From an uncultured Altererythrobacter sp. (GTDB lineage: Bacteria; Pseudomonadota; Alphaproteobacteria; Sphingomonadales; Sphingomonadaceae), in the NCBI GenBank assembly GCA_947492235.1, contig CANLLZ010000002.1, positions 558,001-622,000 of the forward strand: DNA of 64,000 nt, written 5' to 3'. The position numbers and the translations under genes were made by a program. Positions 8,877-16,974 of this stretch are shown piece after piece. The notes below the pieces were generated by a model that ran no database searches, was not told where the DNA came from, and saw nothing but the letters and a program-made list of their open reading frames with translations. Each line of letters begins with the position of its first letter. The stretch's first letter is position 1.

Positions 8877-9311
8877 ATGGCAATGTCAGGCGGCAAAGAC
8901 GACGGCGCGCCGATGCTGGACATGAACATGACTCCGCTGATCGACGTTTTGCTCGTTCTGCTGATCATGTTCATCATCACCATCCCGGTCGCCACCCATG
9001 CGGTGAATATCGACCTTCCGCAGCCCGATCCCAACCCTCCGCCGGAGAACATGATCGAGCCGGACCAGAACAAGATCGTCCTCACACAGGCGAACGAGAT
9101 TCTGTGGAATGGTACGGCGATCAACCAGAACGAGCTGGTTCGCAATCTGCAGTTCACCAAGAACATCGTTCCCGAGCCGGAACTGCAATTCGAACCCGAG
9201 GCTTCGGCCAGCTATGACCTTTCGGCCCGCGTGCTGAACGTCATCAAAGGATCGGGCGTCACCCGGTTCGGCTTCGTCGGCAACGAGCAATATCGCAGCT
9301 TCGGCAAATAA
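8877..9311 (+). CDS. exbD: ExbD-type biopolymer transport protein, second copy
   Basis: A 144-residue ExbD with the helix motif MTPLIDVLLVLLIMFI (pore Asp present) and a standard-length periplasmic domain ending FVGNEQYRSFGK. AAGGAGT lies 7-8 bases before ATG 8877. It is the last gene before the terminator at 9341, so tonB-exbB-exbD-exbD is the likely transcription unit. It is much more similar to the third exbD downstream than to the first one, particularly at the C-terminus. Confidence 0.92.
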   Translation: MAMSGGKDDGAPMLDMNMTPLIDVLLVLLIMFIITIPVATHAVNIDLPQPDPNPPPENMIEPDQNKIVLTQANEILWNGTAINQNELVRNLQFTKNIVPEPELQFEPEASASYDLSARVLNVIKGSGVTRFGFVGNEQYRSFGK

Positions 9312-9340
9312 CCGCAGCATTTGCGAGCTGATAAATACCG

Positions 9341-9370
9341 AAAGGGGCGGAGCGATCCGCCCCTTTTTTT
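9341..9370 (+). terminator. Rho-independent terminator of the tonB-exbB-exbD-exbD unit
   Basis: A perfect 11-base-pair stem, AAAGGGGCGGA (9341-9351) with TCCGCCCCTTT (9356-9366), and a GCGA tetraloop; the T-run continues to 9370. It lies 30 bases after the second exbD stop. This is the clearest intrinsic terminator I found in the window. Confidence 0.93.
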
Positions 9371-9495
9371 GTGCCTGTGCCAGTACCGGTCCCTGATCGC
9401 CGAGCCCTCGATCGGGAGAGAATGTTGGTGGCCATAATCACACCTTTGCAAATTGCCGTTCACCAAATGCCCAGCGCCGGTTGCCAATGCCTCGT

Positions 9496-9525
9496 TTGCA
9501 TTCCCCTCGCATATCATGATACACT
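9496..9525 (+). promoter_or_regulatory. Candidate sigma-70 promoter for the third exbD
   Basis: TTGCAT (9496-9501) and TACACT (9520-9525) are separated by 18 bases and lie about 20-30 bases before the start of the third exbD, downstream of the terminator. The separate transcription of that gene is implied by the terminator; the exact promoter boxes are a visual guess. Confidence 0.4.
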
Positions 9526-9552
9526 GTATCTTCAACGAGAGGGAGAATGATG

Positions 9553-9978
9553 ATGCGTCGCACAAACCCCTACCGCCCCCTGCCGCCGCGCTCGACCGGC
9601 GAGCTCAATATGACCCCGCTGATCGACGTATTGCTTGTGCTGCTGGTCATGATTCTCCTGACCATGCCGCTGACCAAGCATTCTCTGGAAGTGCCGCTGC
9701 CCTCAGGCGATGCCCCGTTTGCGGTCACACAGCAGAACACGGTATCGATCAGCGCAACCGACGGGCTGTTCTGGAATGGCCGTGCGATGGGCGACGACGC
9801 GCTTCTCAACCAATTGGCTGCCACTTCTGAACTGGGCGAAATGGCGACCGTCCGCTTCGAACCGCATGCCAATGCAAGCTATGATCGATCGGCAAAAACC
9901 ATTGCTTTGATCAAAGATGCCGGGATCGAACGGTTTGCGTTTGTTGGCAACGATCAGCACCGCACATTCGGTCGTTAG
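9553..9978 (+). CDS. exbD: ExbD-type biopolymer transport protein, third copy
   Basis: A 141-residue ExbD with helix motif MTPLIDVLLVLLVMIL and a C-terminus FVGNDQHRTFGR that mirrors the second copy. Three consecutive ATG codons start at 9547; I choose the third because GGGAG (9541-9545) is then 7 bases away. It is cut off from the main operon by the terminator at 9341 and has its own candidate promoter, so it may replace or mix with the operon-encoded ExbD under other conditions. It converges on the helicase gene with 97 bases between stops. Confidence 0.88.
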   Translation: MRRTNPYRPLPPRSTGELNMTPLIDVLLVLLVMILLTMPLTKHSLEVPLPSGDAPFAVTQQNTVSISATDGLFWNGRAMGDDALLNQLAATSELGEMATVRFEPHANASYDRSAKTIALIKDAGIERFAFVGNDQHRTFGR

Positions 9979-10075
9979 CGAGAAGCTGGGTCCGCCCGCG
10001 CAACTCGTAAGGCCCTAGAAGACCTTTTCTGGAACACGCCGCCGCACCCAAGCCGCCATTCGTGGACATGCGACG

Positions 10076-12517
10076 CTAGCCGGGCAATTCATCCACACGC
10101 ATAGCGGCGCCTGCGAGGCTCTCCGCCTCCAGGAGCAGCTCGTCATCGACTGCGCCTTGCGGGGTGGCCTCGCGCCCGATCATGACCATGACAGGCACTG
10201 CCAGAGGACTGACGCGGTCAAGCTCGACATGCACCAGCCGATCCGCCGCTGTCTCGAGCACATCTGCCAAGCGCCCGACATCGGTCATCCGCTCGCGCGC
10301 ATCGGCCCATGCGGCCTCTAGCAGCACATGCTCCGGCTCGTATTTCCGAAGGACATCGTAGATGAGGTCAGTGGAGAAGGTGACCTGCTTTCCGCTCTTG
10401 CGCTTGCCTGGCTGCTGGCGCTCGACCAGCCCGCCGATCACCGCCACTTCTCGAAAGGACCGGCGCAGCAGATGCGAATCCTGCACCCAGTCGATAAACT
10501 CGTCCGCCAGAATATCCGGCGAAAGCAACGGCAAGGGATCCTTCACCGGCTTCAGTCCCCACACGGCGAGGCAATAGTCATTGGCCACAAACCCGCCCGG
10601 CATCAGGCCGCGATCCGCCATCCGCTTGGTAATCAGCATGCCGAGCGACTGGTTCGCGTTCCACCCGGCGAAAGTGTAATAGACAGTGTAATGCCGCTGT
10701 CCGTGCACGAAGCTTTCGACCAGCAGATTGTCGGGCCCGGGCATTTCACTGCGCCAGTCCTGCACCTCCAGCCATTCGCGCACATCGTCGGGGAAACGGC
10801 CCCACCCTGCCCGGTCAACCAGCATACCCCGCACCCGGTCCGCCAGATGCGTCGTCAACGGCATGCGCGCGCCGCCATAAGACGGGATCATCGCCGATTT
10901 CGAGGAGGCCTTCACGGTCACCTCCATGTCCTTCATTTTCTCCACCTCGAGCGCCATCCCGGCAAAGGCGAAGGTGTCGCCCGGCGAAAGCTGGGCGGCG
11001 AACCGCTCTTCCACCCGCCCCAGTGACCGGCCATTGCGGAACCGGACAGAGATCATCTCGCCATCCATAATGATGCCGGCATTCAGGCGGTGCCGGGCGG
11101 CCTGCGACGGATGGGCCAGGCGCCACATCCCGTCCTTTTCCCGCACGATCCGGCGGAACTTATCATAGGCCTTCAGCGCGTATCCGCCGGTCGCCACGAA
11201 GTTCAACACGCGCTGCCAGATCGTATCGTCCACCCAGGCATAAGCGAGGCTGGAGCGGATTTCGGCCAGCAGCTCCGCTTCATCAAATGGTCCCGCGCAG
11301 GCGCAAGCCATCGCGTGTTGTGCAAGCACATCCAGCCCGCCCGGGCGGAAATCCTCGCCATCGCGCTGACCCGCATCCACCGCATCCTTGGCTGCGGTCG
11401 CTTCCAGAAACTCGAAGCGGTTGCCGGGCACCAGCAGCGCGCGGCTAGGCTGGTCGAGCCGGTGATTGGCCCGCCCGACGCGCTGGAGCAGGCGGCTGGA
11501 TCCCTTGGGTGCCCCCATCTGCACAACGCAATCGATATCGCCCCAATCCACCCCCAGATCGAGCGAAGCCGTCGCCACCAGCGCGCGCAATTCGCCCCGC
11601 GCCATTGCGCCCTCAACCTTGCGGCGCGCTTCCTTGCTCAGGCTTCCGTGGTGAATACCGATCGGGAGATTGTCTTCATTGGCGTCCCACAGGTTCTGGA
11701 ACACGAACTCGGCCAAGAACCGCGTGTTGGTGAAGACCAGCGTGGTTCGGTTGGCCTTGATCACCTCGGTCAGCTGGGGGATTGCCCAGGTCGCGGCATG
11801 CCCGCCCCACGGGATGCGCTCCTCATCGGGCAGCAGAATCTCGACCTCCGCAGGCGCGCCCGGCTCGCCCTCCACCAGTGTCACTGTGTCGATATCACCC
11901 CATGGGGCCAGCCACCCGCGATAGGCTTCCGGATTGGCGACGGTGGCGGACAGGGCAGCGCGCTGCATATCCGGCGCCAATGCCTGCAGGCGGGAGAGCG
12001 CCAAGGCCAGCAGGTCGCCGCGCTTGCCGGTCGCGAAAGCGTGAATCTCGTCCACCACCACCCGCTTGAGCCCCGCAAACAGCGTCGCACTTTCCGGATA
12101 GCTCAACAGCAAAGAGAGCGATTCGGGCGTCGTCATCAGAATGTGTGGCGGGCGCTCACGCTGGCGACGCTTGCGATCGGACGGTGTATCGCCGCTGCGG
12201 GTCTCGATCCGCACCGGCAAGCCCATTTCCTCCACCGGCGTCACCAGATTGCGCTGCACATCATGGGCAAGCGCCTTCAGCGGCGAGATATAGAGCGTGT
12301 GCAGGCCCTCCGGCGACTCTGCCCCCGCCAGCCGCGAGGGCGTGAAGGCGGCCAGGGTCGGCAGGAACCCGGCAAGCGTCTTGCCTGCGCCCGTGTCCGC
12401 GACCAGCAGGCTGTGCTGCCCCGCATCGCTGGCTTCCAGCATTGCGGTCTGGTGCCGGCGAATGCGCCAGTCGCGGCTGGAGAACCACGCTTCGATTTCG
12501 GGCGGGGTTACAGACAT
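10076..12517 (-). CDS. Ligase-associated Lhr-type DEXH-box helicase
   Basis: An ATP-dependent DNA/RNA helicase of the Lhr core type, thought to act in DNA repair. Motifs in the 813-residue protein: ADTGAGKT (motif I, Lys46), VVDEIHAF (DEIH), ALSATV (SAT) and QRVGRANHR (motif VI); a winged-helix/Lhr C-terminal region follows. In this family the gene usually sits with an ATP-dependent ligase, a metallo-beta-lactamase-fold exonuclease and the phosphoesterase PdeM. None of those is beside it here, the neighbours being exbD and DUF2059-like genes. The length and lack of the very long C-terminus of E. coli Lhr fit the ligase-associated subfamily. Confidence 0.9.
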   Translation of the reverse strand: MSVTPPEIEAWFSSRDWRIRRHQTAMLEASDAGQHSLLVADTGAGKTLAGFLPTLAAFTPSRLAGAESPEGLHTLYISPLKALAHDVQRNLVTPVEEMGLPVRIETRSGDTPSDRKRRQRERPPHILMTTPESLSLLLSYPESATLFAGLKRVVVDEIHAFATGKRGDLLALALSRLQALAPDMQRAALSATVANPEAYRGWLAPWGDIDTVTLVEGEPGAPAEVEILLPDEERIPWGGHAATWAIPQLTEVIKANRTTLVFTNTRFLAEFVFQNLWDANEDNLPIGIHHGSLSKEARRKVEGAMARGELRALVATASLDLGVDWGDIDCVVQMGAPKGSSRLLQRVGRANHRLDQPSRALLVPGNRFEFLEATAAKDAVDAGQRDGEDFRPGGLDVLAQHAMACACAGPFDEAELLAEIRSSLAYAWVDDTIWQRVLNFVATGGYALKAYDKFRRIVREKDGMWRLAHPSQAARHRLNAGIIMDGEMISVRFRNGRSLGRVEERFAAQLSPGDTFAFAGMALEVEKMKDMEVTVKASSKSAMIPSYGGARMPLTTHLADRVRGMLVDRAGWGRFPDDVREWLEVQDWRSEMPGPDNLLVESFVHGQRHYTVYYTFAGWNANQSLGMLITKRMADRGLMPGGFVANDYCLAVWGLKPVKDPLPLLSPDILADEFIDWVQDSHLLRRSFREVAVIGGLVERQQPGKRKSGKQVTFSTDLIYDVLRKYEPEHVLLEAAWADARERMTDVGRLADVLETAADRLVHVELDRVSPLAVPVMVMIGREATPQGAVDDELLLEAESLAGAAMRVDELPG

Positions 12518-12611
12518 GCGGGAAGGGCGGGCAGCAGCATCACGCGCCGATCAAGCATATTTGACCGGCAGAGAACAGCGGCCCGATAGTCGGCGCTTCT
12601 TGCTCCCCCTT

Positions 12612-13469
12612 TTACTCCCCTTCATACTCCATGGTCTCGTCTGCATCCTTGGCCTCGGCAGCCGCAGCCATGCCGGCCCGCAATTGCTCGACGCTGATGC
12701 CCAGAAGGCGCGCCGCTTTCTCGCGCTCGCCGCCGGAGAGCTGGTCGAAGGTCTTCGCTTCAGGCACATTGGCCATCGCAGCTTCCATAGTGGCTTCGAA
12801 ATCGCCCATCTGGCCCATCATCTGCGGCATGGAACCCATGATCGACGACATGAATTGCGGGTCCGCCGCCATCGCCATCGATTCGCGCGCATAGAGCGCC
12901 CCTGTGGGCGTATCGAAAAACGCTCCGATCTCTTCCAGCTGCCGGGTCGTAAAGCGCGTGACATAGGCCCGCGCCATGCCTTCGCGCATCGGCCCTTCCA
13001 TCACCGCAAACATCTCGCCCATACCGGACGTCATGGCGGCAATCATCGTGTCGGTACGCGTGGCGTAGGCGGGGTCCAGCGTTTCGGCGAGCTCCGCCCA
13101 TTCGCCATCGGACAATTCCGGCAGACCCTGATCGAGCGAGACGCTGCTCATCACGATCATCTCCGGGCCGGAAAACATCGAAAGGATGGGCCGCAAGGTC
13201 GTACCCATGACGTCACCCATCAGTTCTTCATAGAAGCCGGGCGGCAGCATCTTGCTCACCACAGCGTTGGCGAGCGGCAACCGCGCGGTCTGTTCCTCGG
13301 TCAAGGGCTCGGGCGCGAACATGCCGCCCATCATCTGGCCGAATGCAGCCATATCCTCGGCCGACATTTCTTCGGAAGAAGTGCTCGACCAGTCTTGTGC
13401 CGCGAGCGGCGCGCTGAACCCCAAACTTAATGACATCAACGTTGCAGCAAAAGTTCTTACGAAGCGCAT
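12612..13469 (-). CDS. Secreted DUF2059-like protein
   Basis: A 285-residue protein with a clear signal peptide (basic start, hydrophobic core, APLAAQ cleavage region). The middle region ARAYVTRFTTRQLEEIGAFF and the following DTPTGALYA fit DUF2059, a helical domain of unknown function in which an FT-x-x-EL-x-x-I-x-x-FF/Y pattern precedes a P-x-G turn. The sequence is Met-rich (for example MGSMPQMMGQMG), and the C-terminus is acidic. A paralogue follows 36 bases upstream on the same strand, so they probably form one transcript. Function unknown. Confidence 0.78.
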   Translation of the reverse strand: MRFVRTFAATLMSLSLGFSAPLAAQDWSSTSSEEMSAEDMAAFGQMMGGMFAPEPLTEEQTARLPLANAVVSKMLPPGFYEELMGDVMGTTLRPILSMFSGPEMIVMSSVSLDQGLPELSDGEWAELAETLDPAYATRTDTMIAAMTSGMGEMFAVMEGPMREGMARAYVTRFTTRQLEEIGAFFDTPTGALYARESMAMAADPQFMSSIMGSMPQMMGQMGDFEATMEAAMANVPEAKTFDQLSGGEREKAARLLGISVEQLRAGMAAAAEAKDADETMEYEGE

Positions 13470-13505
13470 TTGAAAGATCCTCTTCTCACCCGTCCGTCGA
13501 CGATG

Positions 13506-14339
13506 TTATTCCTCGCCCCGTTGGCCCAGCACCGAAAGGTCAAGGTCCTCCGGATCAACTCCCAGTAACTCGGCAAGAAACTGACGATCACTGTCCGACA
13601 TTTCGTCTGCCGTACGTATCGGCGGAAGCTCGGCAATTTGAGTCCTCAGTTTTTCCATGCCCGGCTTGAGTTCATCAAGCATCAGCGGAAATGCTTGTCG
13701 CATTACACCCATAACCTGAGGATCAACACCTATGAGTACGGACTGGGATGCAAATTTCGATCCGGCAGGCGTCCTAAAAAAACCAGCGATCCTTTCAAGC
13801 TCCTCATCATCGAAGCGGGTGGCATAGGCCCTTGCCAAACCTGCTTTGAAGATTGGCTCAGTCCTGTCTGCCATTCGGCTCATGATCGCCCCCATGGCGC
13901 TGGACACAAGCTCCTGCTTCTCCGTGAAAAGGGGATCGATGAGATACCGCATTTTCAGCAAGGACTTCTCATCGAGCTGCTCAAGCTCCTCGTCCGTGAG
14001 ATTACTGGCGGCAAGTAAAGTGACCAGCGGTCCACTTCCAATTCCGGCAGTCATACCCTCGAGCATCGGACTAGCCGATACCTCCATTATTGTCGCGTAG
14101 GTTCCAGTAGGGACCATGATGTCAACGATAGCTGCGGCAGCCGGTAAGCGGGCGACTTGCTCAAGGTCCAATGGTTCCGCGTCAGGGAACATCGTGGCCA
14201 TCGAGTCGACCATGGTGGAAAGAGCAAGGTCAAACACCCGTTCCTCTTCGCCTGCATGCTGTCCTTGCGCAGCAGCGGGAGTGCCATACGCCAATGCCAT
14301 CGCGCAGAGTACATATCCGATACTCGTCTTCAGACTCAT
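13506..14339 (-). CDS. Secreted DUF2059-like protein, divergent paralogue
   Basis: A 277-residue exported protein with signal peptide (ending near GTPAAAQG) and the same DUF2059-like core (LARAYATRFDDEELERIAGFF, split here after RTPAGSKFA) as the neighbour. Its base composition is visibly lower in GC: two 60-base lines I counted (13681-13800) hold 28 and 30 G+C, whereas the neighbour looks over 60 percent. So either it diverged long ago, or it was acquired separately. The Met-rich stretches of the neighbour are absent. Function unknown. Confidence 0.76.
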   Translation of the reverse strand: MSLKTSIGYVLCAMALAYGTPAAAQGQHAGEEERVFDLALSTMVDSMATMFPDAEPLDLEQVARLPAAAAIVDIMVPTGTYATIMEVSASPMLEGMTAGIGSGPLVTLLAASNLTDEELEQLDEKSLLKMRYLIDPLFTEKQELVSSAMGAIMSRMADRTEPIFKAGLARAYATRFDDEELERIAGFFRTPAGSKFASQSVLIGVDPQVMGVMRQAFPLMLDELKPGMEKLRTQIAELPPIRTADEMSDSDRQFLAELLGVDPEDLDLSVLGQRGEE

Positions 14340-14361
14340 TGCGAATTCCCTCGGTTTGACT

Positions 14362-15765
14362 TCAATGCCCCGCCTGTTCGCCGCGCTCCAGACCGCTCAG
14401 GCCCAGCTGCTCGTCGATCTGGGCCATCAGGCGTTCCAGACCGGCTTCATCATCGCTTTCTGCCCGGGCGACCAGCACATCCTGCGTATTCGAGGCCCGC
14501 AGCAGCCACCAGCCGTCATCGGTGGTCACGCGCACACCGTCGGTGCTGTCGACATCTGCGGGGCTGTCGGCAAGACGCGCCTTCACTTCGTCGATCGCGG
14601 CGAATTTGCGCGACTCGTCGACCTGGAACCGCATTTCCGGCGTGTTGATCATCGGCTTCATCGCGCCGCGCAACTGCGTGACCGATTTGCCCAGATTGGC
14701 CGAGGCCGCCATCAGGCGCAGCCCGGCATACAGAGCATCATCATAGCCGTAATAGGTGTCGGCAAAGAACACATGGCCGCTCATTTCGCCGGCCAGCGGA
14801 GCGCCTGTTTCCTTCATTTTGGACTTAATAAGGCTGTGACCGGTCTTCCACATCACCGGCGTCCCGCCATGCTCCGCGACATGATCGAACAGCGCGCGGC
14901 TCGCCTTCACATCCGCGATAATCGTGGCGTTAGGTAGTCTCCCCAATAGATCCTCGGCGTAGATCATCAGTAGCTGGTCACCCCAGACCACGCGGCCCTC
15001 GCCGTCGATTGCGCCGATCCGGTCGCCATCGCCGTCGAAAGCCACACCGAAGTCGAGCTTCTTGTCGGCGACCAGAGTGCGCAGGTCGGCCAGATTGGCC
15101 TCAACAGTGGGATCGGGATGATGATTGGGGAAATTGCCATCAACTTCAGCGAACAGGACATGATGTTCACCAGGGAGCTTCGCAACGAGCTTCTCAAGCG
15201 CGGGACCGGCGGCGCCGTTTCCGGCATCCCAGCCGATGCGCAGCCCGGCCAGACTGTCATGGTCGATCCCGTCCAGTGCCCCCATAAGCCGGTCTATATA
15301 GTCGTCGAGAATGGGCAGATCAGTGACTTCGCCAGCTCCGTCGAGCCAGTCTCCGGCAGCGGCCATGGCGCCGAGGTCCTGGATGTCCTGCCCGAAAAAC
15401 GGTCGGCCCTGAAACACCATTTTGAAGCCGTTGTAATTGGCGGGATTGTGGCTGCCGGTTATTTCAATGCCGCCATCCACCTCTTCGCGTGAAGCTTCGG
15501 CATAATACAGCATCGGGGTGGGACCCATGCCGATAGTCACTACGTTGCAGCCGCTGGCAGTCAGGCCTTCGACCAACGCGCTCTCCAGAATGGGCGAGCT
15601 GACCCGTCCGTCATAGCCCACCGCCACGGTCTTGCCGCCGGCGCGCACCATCATCGTGCCGAAACTGCGCCCGATGGCGCGGGCATCCTCGGCCTCAAGC
15701 GTTTCGCCGATGATGCCGCGAATGTCGTATTCGCGCAGGATGGTCGGATTGAACGTATGGCTCAT
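14362..15765 (-). CDS. Phosphomannomutase/phosphoglucomutase
   Basis: Interconverts hexose 6-phosphates and 1-phosphates (AlgC-like), supplying GDP-mannose, UDP-glucose or dTDP-sugar synthesis, including precursors for the polysaccharide locus of this window. The 467-residue alpha-D-phosphohexomutase shows the phosphoserine loop TGSHNP (residues 103-108), the metal loop DGDGDR (244-249), the sugar loop GEMSGH and the phosphate-binding RASNT near the C-terminus. Its ATG overlaps the stop of the upstream J-domain gene by 4 bases (ATGA), so it is translationally coupled to that gene. Confidence 0.95.
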   Translation of the reverse strand: MSHTFNPTILREYDIRGIIGETLEAEDARAIGRSFGTMMVRAGGKTVAVGYDGRVSSPILESALVEGLTASGCNVVTIGMGPTPMLYYAEASREEVDGGIEITGSHNPANYNGFKMVFQGRPFFGQDIQDLGAMAAAGDWLDGAGEVTDLPILDDYIDRLMGALDGIDHDSLAGLRIGWDAGNGAAGPALEKLVAKLPGEHHVLFAEVDGNFPNHHPDPTVEANLADLRTLVADKKLDFGVAFDGDGDRIGAIDGEGRVVWGDQLLMIYAEDLLGRLPNATIIADVKASRALFDHVAEHGGTPVMWKTGHSLIKSKMKETGAPLAGEMSGHVFFADTYYGYDDALYAGLRLMAASANLGKSVTQLRGAMKPMINTPEMRFQVDESRKFAAIDEVKARLADSPADVDSTDGVRVTTDDGWWLLRASNTQDVLVARAESDDEAGLERLMAQIDEQLGLSGLERGEQAGH

Positions 15766-16058
15766 TGGGTCGGGCCTTCATCTGGGAGTTCATCGAGGAG
15801 AAGGTCGCGCGCGGCCGAAGCCTCGTGGACCTGTGCGTTGGTGCCGCCGCGATCCGGATGGACCATGGCGACCAGCCGCTTATGCGCGGCAAGTATTTCA
15901 GCTTTGTTGGCGTTGGCCGGCACAGAGAGAAGTTTGCGGGCATTGAAGACCGCCTGCGCCCGGGTCGAGCGGGCCCGCAAATATTGCCACGGCCAGCGTC
16001 CGAAGACGACCCGGCAGGCGAGCGACAACACAGCGACAATGATCAGAAACCGCATCAT
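15762..16058 (-). CDS. Membrane-anchored J-domain (DnaJ-like) protein
   Basis: A 98-residue protein with an N-terminal transmembrane segment (about residues 3-19) and a C-terminal J-domain in which HPD is present (MVHPDRGG). J-domains stimulate Hsp70 (DnaK) ATPase activity; with no Gly/Phe or zinc region, this one would only recruit DnaK at the membrane. It is encoded between mipZ (11-base gap) and the phosphohexomutase (4-base overlap), so the three form one operon. Its client is unknown; the division context is suggestive only. Confidence 0.85.
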   Translation of the reverse strand: MMRFLIIVAVLSLACRVVFGRWPWQYLRARSTRAQAVFNARKLLSVPANANKAEILAAHKRLVAMVHPDRGGTNAQVHEASAARDLLLDELPDEGPTQ

Positions 16059-16069
16059 TGGCGGTGACC

Positions 16070-16882
16070 TTAGGCGGGTTCGAGCTGTCGCGCCATATTG
16101 GGAATGGTCGGAAGGTTCAGACCCTTGAGCAATTGCCTGAGTTCCTGACGCGCAACCAGATGGCTGGTGCCCAAATCGCCCAGATGTCCTTTGTCGAGCA
16201 GCGTAAGCCCGCTGGGGAACAATTCGCGGTAAATCACGCGTTCGCTGAGGCCGGCAGTGATACGAAATCCGACTCGCTTGCTGAGCTCGGTCAATGCTCG
16301 CTCGATCCGTGCCATATTGCGCGCCTCGACATGGCCGGTGCGGTTGCGCACCACGACCCAGTCCATTTCGCCGCGCTGCTCGTCAATGGTCGCGCGGCTG
16401 CGTTTCATCCGTGCTTCCCAGATCAGTTCGGCATAGAAGCTGAGGCGGCGGACCTTGAACGTCTCCGCATCCACCTGTCCGATCAGATCGAAATCGACAA
16501 AACTGTCATTCAGCGGAGTGACCAGCGTATCGGCTTGCGTGGCGGCATGGCGCGCCATCGGATCGTCACGGCCCGGCGTATCGAACAGCACAAAATCGGC
16601 CTCTGCGGCATGGCTGGAAACGAGATCCTCAAGCGCATCCACGTCATCGCCGTCGAACACAGCGCAGGTGGCCGTTGGTAACTCGATCTTGCGACGCGCG
16701 GCGGTTTCGGCGCGGTTTTCGAGATAGCGGTCCATCGTGCGCTGACGGGGATCGAGATCGATTGCCGCAACCTTGGCCCCGCCATAGGCCAGCGCGACCG
16801 CAACATGCACCGCTGTAGTCGATTTCCCGGTGCCGCCCTTTTCATTTGCGAAAACAATGCGGTGGGGGCGGTTTCGGGTCAC
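16070..16882 (-). CDS. mipZ: MipZ-type cell-division positioning ATPase
   Basis: ParA/MinD-family ATPase that forms polar gradients and inhibits FtsZ, placing the division site in alphaproteobacteria lacking Min. The deviant Walker A KGGTGKST is at residues 15-22, and the DLDPRQ and FDTPGRDD motifs follow. I start at GTG 16882, which gives 270 residues, like the Caulobacter protein, and has AAGGA 9 bases upstream. The longer open frame to 17110 would run into panC. It is divergent from panC, with 92 bases between starts. Confidence 0.93.
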   Translation of the reverse strand: MTRNRPHRIVFANEKGGTGKSTTAVHVAVALAYGGAKVAAIDLDPRQRTMDRYLENRAETAARRKIELPTATCAVFDGDDVDALEDLVSSHAAEADFVLFDTPGRDDPMARHAATQADTLVTPLNDSFVDFDLIGQVDAETFKVRRLSFYAELIWEARMKRSRATIDEQRGEMDWVVVRNRTGHVEARNMARIERALTELSKRVGFRITAGLSERVIYRELFPSGLTLLDKGHLGDLGTSHLVARQELRQLLKGLNLPTIPNMARQLEPA

Positions 16883-16974
16883 GCGGACGGGTCCTTCGGA
16901 TTGTGTGGCTCGCGGTGGTATCGGGCGCGGGCCAGCGCTATTACAGGGCTTGGCATATCGAAGGGCTGGAATCC

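Noticed and set aside
11090-12589. A 499-codon plus-strand frame opposite the helicase
   Set aside because: All helicase motifs are on the minus strand; the mirror frame has no domain.
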